Shown piece by piece: positions 1-6,139 of a DNA stretch of 7,174 nucleotides. The notes beneath the pieces are model-generated. The model saw only the letters and a program-made list of their open reading frames with translations, was not told the DNA's origin and searched no databases. The stretch is from Bdellovibrio sp. (lineage in GTDB: Bacteria > Bdellovibrionota > Bdellovibrionia > Bdellovibrionales > Bdellovibrionaceae). The number at the start of each line of letters is the position of its first letter. The stretch's first letter is position 1. Made by a program: the position numbers and the translations under genes. The stretch is from the NCBI GenBank assembly GCA_003176075.1, contig PSRN01000126.1, positions 1-7,174 on the forward strand, given 5' to 3'.

Positions 1-7
1 GTATCCC

Positions 8-31
8 CTGCGATACGTCGCAGCTTTTTTT
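8..31 (+). terminator. Rho-independent terminator of a gene upstream of the window
   Basis: A perfect 6-bp stem, CTGCGA (8-13) with TCGCAG (18-23), closes a TACG tetraloop of the stable UNCG type. One C and then seven T (25-31) follow. The T-tract is on the + strand, so it ends rightward transcription arriving from outside the window. Read leftward it has no T-tract, so it does not serve dnaB. The rest of 32-98 holds nothing I can identify. Confidence 0.8.
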
Positions 32-98
32 GTTTTGCTCCGCGAAGCCAGTGGCCATTCAGCTGAATCCGCAGTAGCGCACCGAATCCCAACACGCT

Positions 99-1568
99 CT
101 AAGGACTTGCCCCAGGAGCAAAGTTGGGAGGGCGGCCCCCCGGAGCCGGCTTCAAGGGACTCGAAGAGCCAGAGGTGGCGCCCCCATTGCCCGATGGACC
201 AGGTCCTCCGAGAGCGCCGGCGGGCTGAGCCATGGGATGTGCGCCGTCGGGGTCAGCGTCGCGGAAGCGGGTGTACTCAGCATCAAAGCGCAGCTTGACT
301 GTGCCCGTGGGTCCGTTTCTCTGTTTGCCGATGATGATTTCGGCGTGGCCTTGCTTTTCCGGGTCTTCCTTGTCGTAGTAATCCTCGCGGTAAAGCATCA
401 TGATGATGTCAGCGTCTTGTTCAAGGGAGCCGGATTCGCGAAGGTCGGAAAGCATGGGGCGCTTTTCCGTTCGTCCCTCCACTCCCCGATTCAGCTGAGC
501 CAGAGCGATGACGGGAATATGAAGTTCCTTGGCAATGGCCTTGAGGGTGCGGGAGATTTCTGAAACCTCGCGCTCCCGGCTTTCAACCCGCTCTTTCAAT
601 TTCATCATCTGTAAATAATCGATCATGACGATGTCCAGGCCATGCTGGGCTTTCAGTCGCCGGCAGCGTGTGCGAAGTTCAAAAGGGCTGATTCCGGTTG
701 TTTCATCAATATAGAAGGGAGAATCGCTGATCACCCCCGCCGCCTCAATCAATTTCGGCCAGGCCGAGTCAGAGATACGCCCGGAACGAACGTCCTTCAT
801 ATTGATCCGCGCTTCCGAGGCCAACAGCCGCATCATCACCGCTTCACGCGACATTTCAAGCGAGAAAAAGGCCACCGTCTTTTTGTGGCGAAGGGCAATG
901 TGTTGGGCCACGTTCAGCGCCAAAGCGGTCTTTCCCATGGAAGGGCGGGCGGCAATAATCACCAATTCCCCGCTTTGCAATCCCGAAGTCATTTTGTCGA
1001 GCAGGGTGAAGCCGGTGGGTACGCCGGTCACTTCGGCCTTGCGATGGTACAGTTCCTCGATCTTGATGATGCTGTCTTTCACCAGATCCATGGGGCCCAC
1101 CAGGCCTTCGGCGTGTGTGGTTTCACCCAATCGGTAAAACTTCTCCTCGCTTTGATCGATAAACTCGTCGACCGAGTTGAAGTCCTCCGCATAGGCTTGA
1201 TCGATCACTTCACCGGATATCTGAATGGCCCGCCGAAGAAGGGATTTCTCCCGCACGATACGGGTATGGCTTTCCACATTGGCCGTGGTGACGGTTCGGC
1301 TCACAAGATCGATCAAATACTCCGGTCCGCCAACACCTTGAAGTTGGTTTTCCGATTGCAAAAAATTAGTCACCGTAATCAGATCGATGGGCTGATTGCG
1401 GTGAATAAGAGTTTTGATGGAGCGAAAAAGAATCTGGTGGGAGGGGCGATAAAAATCTTCGGCTTCAATCAAGTCACCGATTTGATCCCAGGCCTCTGAT
1501 TCCAGCATAAGACTTCCAAGAATGGAAGTCTCAGCTTCAATGTTCTGTGGGGGAACTCTGCCGGCCAT
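99..1568 (-). CDS. dnaB: Replicative DNA helicase DnaB
   Basis: Hexameric 5'-3' helicase that unwinds DNA at the replication fork and partners with primase. The N-terminal DnaB domain begins at VPPQNIEAETSILG near residue 5. The RecA-type motor follows: Walker A ARPSMGKT at about 207-214, SLEM at about 236-239, Walker B IVMIDYLQ at about 313-320 with Asp317, the AQLNRGVE and DLRESGSLEQDAD motifs at about 357-387, and the arginine-finger motif KQRNGPTG near 415-422. With the ATG at 1568 the protein is 489 aa. That is slightly longer than the usual 450-470 because of a Gly/Pro/Ser/Ala-rich tail over the last 45-50 residues. The frame stays open upstream to a GTG at 1661. I prefer 1568 because MAGRVPPQN matches the family start, a G-rich Shine-Dalgarno precedes it, and the upstream extension is encoded by a dispersed repeat. 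It is the last gene of a leftward queE-fis-dnaB run. I see no intrinsic terminator after its TAG. Confidence 0.97.
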   Translation of the reverse strand: MAGRVPPQNIEAETSILGSLMLESEAWDQIGDLIEAEDFYRPSHQILFRSIKTLIHRNQPIDLITVTNFLQSENQLQGVGGPEYLIDLVSRTVTTANVESHTRIVREKSLLRRAIQISGEVIDQAYAEDFNSVDEFIDQSEEKFYRLGETTHAEGLVGPMDLVKDSIIKIEELYHRKAEVTGVPTGFTLLDKMTSGLQSGELVIIAARPSMGKTALALNVAQHIALRHKKTVAFFSLEMSREAVMMRLLASEARINMKDVRSGRISDSAWPKLIEAAGVISDSPFYIDETTGISPFELRTRCRRLKAQHGLDIVMIDYLQMMKLKERVESREREVSEISRTLKAIAKELHIPVIALAQLNRGVEGRTEKRPMLSDLRESGSLEQDADIIMMLYREDYYDKEDPEKQGHAEIIIGKQRNGPTGTVKLRFDAEYTRFRDADPDGAHPMAQPAGALGGPGPSGNGGATSGSSSPLKPAPGGRPPNFAPGASP

Positions 1569-1572
1569 GTCA

Positions 1573-1578
1573 CCCCCT
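1573..1578 (-). promoter_or_regulatory. Ribosome binding site that decides the dnaB start
   Basis: Read leftward, the sequence is AGGGGG, then TGAC, then ATG (1568). A purine-rich Shine-Dalgarno lies four bases from the ATG. The longer candidate start (GTG at 1661) lies inside a repeat and has no family-conserved protein downstream of it until the ATG at 1568. Confidence 0.65.
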
Positions 1579-1595
1579 GAAGGCTGACTAAAAAC

Positions 1596-1713
1596 ATGGG
1601 CGGCGATTAACCAAGTCGGTGCCTTCAGGAGCTCCGCCGCCCGAGGCGGCTCCGTCAGCACCTCCGCTACCTAAGTCGGTGCCTTCAGCACCTCCGCAGC
1701 GCCACGGGTGATA
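1596..1713. repeat. Degenerate tandem repeat between fis and dnaB, with a homologous copy in ftsK
   Basis: The 16-mer AAGTCGGTGCCTTCAG occurs at 1613-1628 and again at 1673-1688, exactly 60 bp apart. Within it a finer 30-bp period shows: TCAGCACCTCCGC stands at 1655-1667 and 1685-1697, and a two-mismatch version (TCAGGAGCTCCGC) at 1625-1637. A hairpin GCCGCC-CGA-GGCGGC lies at 1636-1650. The segment 1673-1713 is the inverse of 3654-3694 in ftsK at 39 of 41 positions. The array starts 5 bp past the fis stop and fills most of the fis-dnaB gap. Read leftward it also gives an open stretch continuous with dnaB from 1661, which I treat as repeat-encoded and not as part of DnaB. Confidence 0.75.
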
Positions 1714-1718
1714 ATCCC

Positions 1719-2063
1719 TTAAACCGGGATTTGCACACCTTTCTTTACACGAATCTTATATGTGTCGATTTTCTTTTTTAAGGTGTTTCTGTTGATGCCG
1801 AGCATCTGCGCAGTTTTGACTTGATTGCCATTGTATGCTCGCAAGGCAATTTCAATTAGAGGACGTTCCACTTGCTCCATTACAATTCCGTACAGTCCAT
1901 TCAGTTCGACTTGCGCTTCCTTTTGTTGTTCGAAAAGAACTTCGAGTTTGCTTTTCACCAATCGTTCGAGGCTGACCGCCGAAAGATTGGCGACAAACAA
2001 TTGATCGGAGCCGTTGAGATTGGGTGTCACAGTGCCACCGAGCTCTACAGTTTGTATATTCAT
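1719..2063 (-). CDS. Fis-family DNA-binding protein (stand-alone helix-turn-helix)
   Basis: The 114-aa protein ends in a Fis-type domain at about residues 64-104. VERPLIEIALRAYNGNQ is followed by the recognition segment AQMLGINRNTLKKKI, which matches the Fis / NtrC C-terminal helix-turn-helix family closely (GNQ, MGINR.TL.KK). Residues 1-63 form a less conserved, partly helical N-terminus (SLERLVKSKLEVLFEQQ), as expected for a Fis-like dimerisation region. It is slightly longer than enterobacterial Fis (98 aa). There is no AAA+ or receiver domain, so it is not a truncated NtrC activator by any visible sign. The start is supported by GGGAAGG at 2068-2074, four bases upstream. It probably binds DNA as a dimer, either as a nucleoid or regulatory protein. 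Orthology to E. coli Fis itself is uncertain, so no symbol is given. A weak -35/-10 pair (TTGCAA 2172-2177, TATATT 2151-2156, 15-bp spacer, leftward) within the end of queE might give it its own promoter. Confidence 0.9.
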   Translation of the reverse strand: MNIQTVELGGTVTPNLNGSDQLFVANLSAVSLERLVKSKLEVLFEQQKEAQVELNGLYGIVMEQVERPLIEIALRAYNGNQVKTAQMLGINRNTLKKKIDTYKIRVKKGVQIPV

Positions 2064-2123
2064 TGTACCTTCCCGTGTTGATCGTCACTCTGGTCGATCG
2101 ATCGCGCGCTGACCGATCAGAAT
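2064..2123. other. queE-fis intergenic gap rich in GATC
   Basis: This 60-bp gap contains four GATC tetramers at 2080, 2096, 2100 and 2115, including the palindrome CGATCGATCG at 2095-2104. It also holds the fis Shine-Dalgarno. No terminator is visible after the queE TGA, so queE and fis are likely cotranscribed. The GATC density may be chance, Dam-type methylation sites or an operator. Confidence 0.35.
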
Positions 2124-2786
2124 TCATACTCCGCGTGTGTGTGGAAACCAAATATATTTATGCAGCTGTAATTGCAAGCGTGCAGGTGAGTTTTGCTGCA
2201 AAATTTTTTCAGCGAGCCATTGTGGCTCAACTTCCTCGAATGATGGACTGTATAAAACAGTGAATTTTTCGAACAAATCATGTTGACGACAAAAATTTTC
2301 TGACCATTTGAAATCATCTTCCGAACAAATCACAAATTTGAATTCCGTCGATAACGGTGAACCGACAATGTTTTCCAAAAGGAATGAATCGCCTTCACCG
2401 CTCGCTGGTGTTTTAACGTCCAAAACAATCTTCACTCGGCCATCGACTTCGCGACAGGATTTGCTTCCGCTCGTCTCGAGTGAAACGAAGTAGCCGAGGT
2501 CGCACAGTGCGCTCATCAGGGGATAAACTTCCTTTTGTAAAAGGGGTTCTCCGCCGGTGATGCAAACGTATTTCAAATGAGGTCGTTGTTGCGCTTCGCG
2601 AACAAGGTCTTCGATCGACATGAGCGAACCTTCATAATAAGAGTACTTTGTATCACAGTAATGACAGCGCAGGTTGCAGCCGGTTGTTCGTATGAACAGT
2701 GTCGGATTCCCGACGAAAGTCGACTCCCCCTGGATGCTATGGAAAATCTCATTCACTTTGATCATCGATCTAAGTCCAGATGACAT
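2124..2786 (-). CDS. queE: 7-carboxy-7-deazaguanine synthase (radical SAM)
   Basis: QueE converts 6-carboxy-5,6,7,8-tetrahydropterin to 7-carboxy-7-deazaguanine on the way to preQ0 and queuosine. The radical-SAM cluster motif is C37-NLR-C41-HY-C44 (CxxxCxxC), directly followed by DTKYSY. The SAM-binding GGEP is at about residues 79-82 within CITGGEPLLQ. The N-terminal NEIFHSIQGES and the C-terminal LQLHKYIW...RGV are typical QueE ends. At 220 aa (or 213 from the inner ATG at 2765) it has the usual family length. MIKVNEIFHSIQGE makes the inner start plausible, but neither ATG has a clear Shine-Dalgarno. The gene is visibly more A+T-rich than dnaB and ftsK. No queC, queD or queF is present in the window, so the rest of the pathway must be elsewhere. 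Confidence 0.95.
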   Translation of the reverse strand: MSSGLRSMIKVNEIFHSIQGESTFVGNPTLFIRTTGCNLRCHYCDTKYSYYEGSLMSIEDLVREAQQRPHLKYVCITGGEPLLQKEVYPLMSALCDLGYFVSLETSGSKSCREVDGRVKIVLDVKTPASGEGDSFLLENIVGSPLSTEFKFVICSEDDFKWSENFCRQHDLFEKFTVLYSPSFEEVEPQWLAEKILQQNSPARLQLQLHKYIWFPHTRGV

Positions 2787-2895
2787 GCCAAGAGTTTGGA
2801 GTCAAGGGCGGCAAAGATCAGCGGGAGGCGCTTGAAAAAGCGCTACGATCGAACTGGCCTCCTCGGCGGCGCCAAGATCCATTAATTTTGAGTGG
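2787..2895. promoter_or_regulatory. Divergent queE/ftsK intergenic region with hairpin
   Basis: Promoters for both queE (leftward) and ftsK (rightward) should lie in these 109 bp. I see no convincing -35/-10 pair for either. A perfect hairpin, GCGCTT-GAAA-AAGCGC, is at 2828-2843. It lacks a T-tract on either strand, so it is more likely an operator or RNA stem than a terminator. An A+T-rich patch (ATTAATTTT, 2881-2889) just before the ftsK ATG could be a -10, giving a very short leader. The 14-mer GGCGGCAAAGATCA (2807-2820) recurs at 7125-7138 in the terminal inverted-repeat element. Confidence 0.4.
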
Positions 2896-5259
2896 ATGGC
2901 CCGAAGTCTGAATAGATTCAAAAACGAAGTCCTGGCGATTGTCTGTGGCGGGGCTGGGGTTTTCTTCCTCATTTCCTTTTATTCCTACTCGCCGCAGGAT
3001 CCATCCTTCAGTTCTTCTCACTGGTCCGGAGGCGTGAGCAATGCTTGCGGAGTTGCGGGCAGCTTTATCGCAGACTCCCTCTTTCAGCTGTTTGGGGTCG
3101 GCGCCCTGAGCTTTCCCATCGCTTTCAGTTTTCTTTCGCTGATGTTGATTCTGGAGGCCGAGGTCAATCATTCACTGCGCCGGCTTTTTTGGATGCTCTT
3201 GCTTGTTTCGTTCGGCGCTGGTCTATTGAATGTGTACTTTCCCCAAGTTCGCTTTTTTCATGGCCGGGTCAGTTCCGCTGGAATCGTCGGCCAAGGTCTG
3301 AGTTTCGCTTTATTGAAACTGGTTAAGCCCGCTGGGACCCAAGTCGTTCTTTGGGTCGCCTTTCTTTTGTTGATCCTTCTTTCCTTCAATCGCTCCTTGC
3401 TGGAGATTCTTGCTGTCCCAGGCACTGGGATCGCCGCAATCACCGGATACCTTTTTCAAGCTGTCAAAGGTAGAGCAAAAATTCTTCTTCGCTGGGGAAG
3501 ATCGGGCCTGGCGATTTGGCCGAAGCTCTTTCGATCTCGGACTAGAGACGCAAGCCCGCCGCAGGAGTTTAATGTGGAAAAGTCTGTGGCTTCCCTGGTT
3601 ATTGATGGGGACCCCCGGGCCAAGGTGCGTTTCCCAAAGACCATTCCAGCAAATATCACCCGTGGCGCTGCGGAGGTGCCGAAGGCAGCGACTTGGTTAT
3701 CCGCCCCCCACGCTGGTCGAATCGAAAACTGGGCACTTCCCAAACTGTCCGAGCTCGAGGACCCTCCCGCCTCAAGGGTCCGTGTTGACGAAAGGGAAAT
3801 TCGCAAAAAGGGCGAGCTTCTCAAGGAAAAGCTGGCTCTATTCAACGTGACAGGGGAAATTGTCGCGGCTCGGCCAGGTCCGGTTGTGACGCTGTTTGAG
3901 TTTAAGCCGGATGCCGATGTGAAGCTCAGTAAAATCACCGAACTCGCCGACGACTTGGCCCTCGCCTTGTCCAGTGAGTCCCTGCGGATTCTTGCCCCCA
4001 TCCCTGGCCGCGACGTTGTTGGCGTTGAAACCTCCAATCACCAAAGGGAGCTGGTATATTTAAAAGACATGATTTCAGACGCGGAATTTTGGCAGGAAGA
4101 CCTCCGCCTACCCGTGGCCCTCGGCAAAGACGCGTCGGGAGAGGCCCGGATCGTCGATCTGCGGCGCATGCCGCATTTGATGGTGGCGGGAACGACAGGA
4201 TCGGGGAAGTCGGTTTTCACCGTTTCGACCATCACCGGATTGCTGTTTCGTCATTCGCCGAAAACTCTGCGGTTGATACTCATCGATCCCAAGCAAGTTG
4301 ATCTCGCGGCTTTTGAAGAAATCCCCCATTTGCTGACGCCGGTGGTGACCGACGTGAAGCATGCGGTTTTGACGCTGAAGTGGGCGGTCAGGGAGATGGA
4401 GAAGCGCTATAAGTCGATGAGCAAGTTTGGGGCGCGAGGTTTAGAGGAATACAATCGAAACGTCGGTGAACTGAGCCCCGAGCAGGTCGCGGAACATGAA
4501 AAAATCAATCGGGAATCCCAAGGCGGCTCCGCCGCGGCCCCTGCCACCGGCGGAAAGGACGAGACCTATTATTTTCAGGCCCTCCCCTATCTGGTGATTG
4601 TGGTGGAGGAGTTCGCGGACCTCATGGTCGCCGATAAGGGTCAGGTGGAAAATTCAGTTGTTCGGCTGGCGCAGAAAGCGCGGGCCTGCGGAATTCACTT
4701 GATGCTTTGTATGCAGAGTCCGCGCAAAGAGGTGGTCACCGGATTAATTCGCACGAATTTTTCCTCGCGGGTCGCCTTCAAGGTCTCCGACGCGATGGAA
4801 TCGCGAATCATTCTCGACGGGGTGGGCGCCGAGCGGCTTCTCGCGCAAGGGGACATGCTTTTCAAGGGTTTGGGCAACTCGAATTTGCTCCGCTACCATG
4901 GGCCCTTTCTTAAGGACAGCGACATTCAATCTGTCACGCGATTCTGGGCCTCACAGGGAGAACCCTCATTTGATTCGCAACTGAGCCGCATTCTTGAAGA
5001 CGGTGGCGAGATCGCTGAAGCAACCGGCGGAGGCGGCGAAGGAGATCCCGAAAGCGATAACAAGTATGATGAAATTCTGGCCTGGGCTTCGACACAAAAA
5101 GAGGTCAGCGCTTCATTGATTCAACGACGCTTTCAGCTGGGCTACCCGCGGGCGGCGCGCCTGATCGAAACTTTCGAACGCCAAGGAGTGGTTGGTCCAG
5201 CGAGTGGAAGCAAGCCCCGAAAGGTTTTAGTCAATAACCTCAATCAACTTGGAGTTTAG
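2896..5259 (+). CDS. ftsK: DNA translocase FtsK (SpoIIIE/FtsK family)
   Basis: Septum-anchored ATP-driven DNA pump that clears and aligns the chromosome terminus and activates XerCD dimer resolution. At 787 aa it is much shorter than E. coli FtsK and about the size of SpoIIIE, because the linker is short. Hydrophobic segments lie at about 11-31, 64-88, 97-115 and 148-168, and a weaker one near 129-143. A variable linker runs from about 175 to 300. The motor has Walker A GTTGSGKS at 432-439 and ILIDPKQVDL at 461-470. Walker B reads VVEEFADL with Glu571-Glu572 where most relatives have Asp-Glu. LAQKARACGIHL follows at 591-602. Then comes MQSPRKEVVTG where the family usually has TQRPSVDVITG, and GDMLFKG at 652-658. 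The gamma winged helix at about 722-778 (LIQRRFQLGYPRAARLIE) is the DNA-orienting (KOPS/SRS) and Xer-activating domain. The ATG has only a weak ribosome site. Residues about 253-267 are encoded by a dispersed repeat. Confidence 0.97.
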   Translation: MARSLNRFKNEVLAIVCGGAGVFFLISFYSYSPQDPSFSSSHWSGGVSNACGVAGSFIADSLFQLFGVGALSFPIAFSFLSLMLILEAEVNHSLRRLFWMLLLVSFGAGLLNVYFPQVRFFHGRVSSAGIVGQGLSFALLKLVKPAGTQVVLWVAFLLLILLSFNRSLLEILAVPGTGIAAITGYLFQAVKGRAKILLRWGRSGLAIWPKLFRSRTRDASPPQEFNVEKSVASLVIDGDPRAKVRFPKTIPANITRGAAEVPKAATWLSAPHAGRIENWALPKLSELEDPPASRVRVDEREIRKKGELLKEKLALFNVTGEIVAARPGPVVTLFEFKPDADVKLSKITELADDLALALSSESLRILAPIPGRDVVGVETSNHQRELVYLKDMISDAEFWQEDLRLPVALGKDASGEARIVDLRRMPHLMVAGTTGSGKSVFTVSTITGLLFRHSPKTLRLILIDPKQVDLAAFEEIPHLLTPVVTDVKHAVLTLKWAVREMEKRYKSMSKFGARGLEEYNRNVGELSPEQVAEHEKINRESQGGSAAAPATGGKDETYYFQALPYLVIVVEEFADLMVADKGQVENSVVRLAQKARACGIHLMLCMQSPRKEVVTGLIRTNFSSRVAFKVSDAMESRIILDGVGAERLLAQGDMLFKGLGNSNLLRYHGPFLKDSDIQSVTRFWASQGEPSFDSQLSRILEDGGEIAEATGGGGEGDPESDNKYDEILAWASTQKEVSASLIQRRFQLGYPRAARLIETFERQGVVGPASGSKPRKVLVNNLNQLGV
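3654..3711. repeat. In-frame copy of the fis-dnaB repeat inside ftsK
   Basis: Bases 3654-3679 are the exact inverse of 1688-1713 (26 nt), and the match extends to 39 of 41 over 3654-3694 against 1673-1713. The right half (about 3667-3711) also aligns without gaps, at lower identity, to the inverse of the neighbouring unit around 1596-1639 (shared GAAGGCA.CGACTTGGTTA). The copy encodes RGAAEVPKAATWLSAP in the FtsK linker, outside the membrane helices and the motor. The intergenic unit read in the same frame gives RGAAEVLKAPT, then a stop. Confidence 0.8.
4522..4536. repeat. REP-like GC palindrome within ftsK
   Basis: GGCGGCTCCGCCGCG matches the core of the palindrome at 6164-6178 at 13 of 15 bases and can fold as GCGGC-TCC-GCCGC. 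It encodes the Gly/Ala-rich loop GGSAAAPATGG (residues 543-553), inserted in the motor domain ahead of Walker B, where family members vary in length. It could be a decayed element copy, or simply GC-rich codons for Gly and Ala. Confidence 0.3.
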
Positions 5260-5287
5260 CGACTATCGCCGCTCACGCATATCTATT

Positions 5288-5301
5288 CCCGGAACGCCGG
5301 G
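5288..5301. other. Short hairpin after ftsK
   Basis: CCCGG-AACG-CCGGG folds as a 5-bp GC stem 29 bp past the ftsK stop. There is no T-tract after it, so it could mark or protect the ftsK mRNA end but is not a canonical intrinsic terminator. Further on, GTTGACGGT (5314-5322) and ACTGTCAAC (5347-5355) form an inverted repeat (8 of 9, 24-bp spacing) that could be an operator upstream of the next gene. Confidence 0.3.
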
Positions 5302-5356
5302 TCACAGACCAATGTTGACGGTCACTCGTTGATGGTTTGAAGTCTCACTGTCAACC

Positions 5357-5381
5357 CAGCGTGGGCGGCGAAGCCGCCACG
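5357..5381. repeat. Palindromic (REP-like) element, left copy
   Basis: This 25-nt sequence starts CAGCGTGGGCGGC and ends GCCGCCACG. It is GC-rich and self-complementary around a GAA loop. An exact inverse copy stands at 6162-6186, so the pair brackets the secreted-protein gene. It sits 11 bases before the Shine-Dalgarno of that gene and would place a hairpin in its 5' leader if the promoter lies upstream. Confidence 0.75.
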
Positions 5382-5392
5382 GGCATTTCATC

Positions 5393-5400
5393 AAAGGAGG
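5393..5400 (+). promoter_or_regulatory. Near-perfect Shine-Dalgarno
   Basis: AAAGGAGG ends four bases before the ATG at 5405. It is the strongest ribosome site in the window. It fixes the start at the first of three closely spaced in-frame ATGs (5405, 5417, 5429) and suggests high translation of the secreted protein. Confidence 0.85.
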
Positions 5401-5404
5401 AACA

Positions 5405-6139
5405 ATGAAGAATGCAATGAAACATGCAATGAAACTTTTAGCTCTTGGAATGGGCTTCGCCTTGGGAACATCGGCCTATGCCGTGTCTGAGTGGTTTCCG
5501 GAATATGGAATATCGCGAACACATCTGCTGCTTGTCGAACAAACCAAAGCTGAATCCAGCGCGAGAATCAAAGCAGCCATGGCTCAGGCGGCTCAGGAAT
5601 CATTGGGCCGCTTAGAAACGGCAGTGAAGGCACTCAAATCCATAAAGGGCGAAGAACAACGGCAAGCGCTTCAGGACGTGATGGGTGGTTTGAATTTTAA
5701 AGAGGGCGACACGACCAACTATACTCTCGAAATTTCAATGCTCACTGGCGCAATGGAAATGGGAGTTGACAAGATCGCGAACGAGGGAGTTTGGATCCAT
5801 CAAAACGTGGAAATCATGGGTCAAAAGCAAGATTCGCAGATCTTGATTGATCCCAATACCGGCGAAATCAAAAAGATGATTGTCAATGGCAAGGAACAAC
5901 CCGTTCCACAAAAAGGCGATACTGAAATCATCGAAACCAAGGAAGACACAGTGACTGTTAAAGCCGGGACTTATAAGTGCGTGTACGTGAAAGCCCGAGT
6001 GACGGTTCAGGGCCAAAAACAAGAAGTTCAACAATGGATCAATCTCAAAGAAATTCCAGTGTTCGGCATGGCCAAATCCATTATGCAGCAGCAAATGGGC
6101 CCGGTGACGATCAGCTTGGAAAAATTTAAGAAGAATTAA
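5405..6139 (+). CDS. Secreted (periplasmic) protein of unknown function
   Basis: The 244-aa protein has a Sec signal peptide: a basic start MKNAMKHAMK, a hydrophobic core at about 11-22, and probable signal peptidase I cleavage after SAYA (26). There is no lipobox cysteine. Residues about 43-94 look helical and rich in Ala, Gln and Glu. The rest looks beta-rich: ILIDPNTGEIKKMIVNGK, then VTVKAGTYKCVYVKARV, then a C-terminal QQWINLKEIPVFGMAKSIM and a final strand. This arrangement recalls DUF3108/DUF4412-type and LolA-like periplasmic folds ("V..G.Y.C..V...W.......P..G"), but I cannot assign a family firmly. It has one cysteine (192). A 12-bp tandem duplication (5412-5435) encodes the repeated N/H-AMK of the signal peptide. 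Its TAA overlaps the ATG of the following ORF (TAATG), and a terminator follows at 6195-6227. Function is unknown; envelope location is inferred from the signal peptide. Confidence 0.88.
   Translation: MKNAMKHAMKLLALGMGFALGTSAYAVSEWFPEYGISRTHLLLVEQTKAESSARIKAAMAQAAQESLGRLETAVKALKSIKGEEQRQALQDVMGGLNFKEGDTTNYTLEISMLTGAMEMGVDKIANEGVWIHQNVEIMGQKQDSQILIDPNTGEIKKMIVNGKEQPVPQKGDTEIIETKEDTVTVKAGTYKCVYVKARVTVQGQKQEVQQWINLKEIPVFGMAKSIMQQQMGPVTISLEKFKKN

Noticed and set aside
642..1499. A 285-aa open frame on the + strand opposite dnaB.
   Set aside because: It is antisense to strongly conserved dnaB coding sequence, and its translation shows no recognisable domain; it is a shadow of the GC-rich codons.
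1569..1661. A 31-residue N-terminal extension of DnaB starting at GTG 1661.
   Set aside because: It is encoded by the dispersed repeat, has no similarity to DnaB N-termini, and the ATG at 1568 has a Shine-Dalgarno and the expected family start.
1613..1697. A CRISPR-like array, because of the 30-bp spacing.
   Set aside because: Units are contiguous and degenerate, with no unique spacers between conserved repeats and no cas genes nearby.
2828..2843. Hairpin as a terminator between queE and ftsK.
   Set aside because: There is no T-tract on either side, and it lies upstream of both divergent genes, where no transcript would need to end.
2818..3171. A 117-aa open frame on the minus strand across the ftsK start.
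   Set aside because: It overlaps the conserved FtsK membrane region in antisense, is highly basic and low in recognisable structure, and has no ribosome site that I can support.
5315..5343. TTGACG as a -35 box for the secreted-protein gene.
   Set aside because: At 17-bp spacing the -10 would be TGAAGT, which is too poor; the TTGAC is better explained as part of the inverted repeat 5314-5355.
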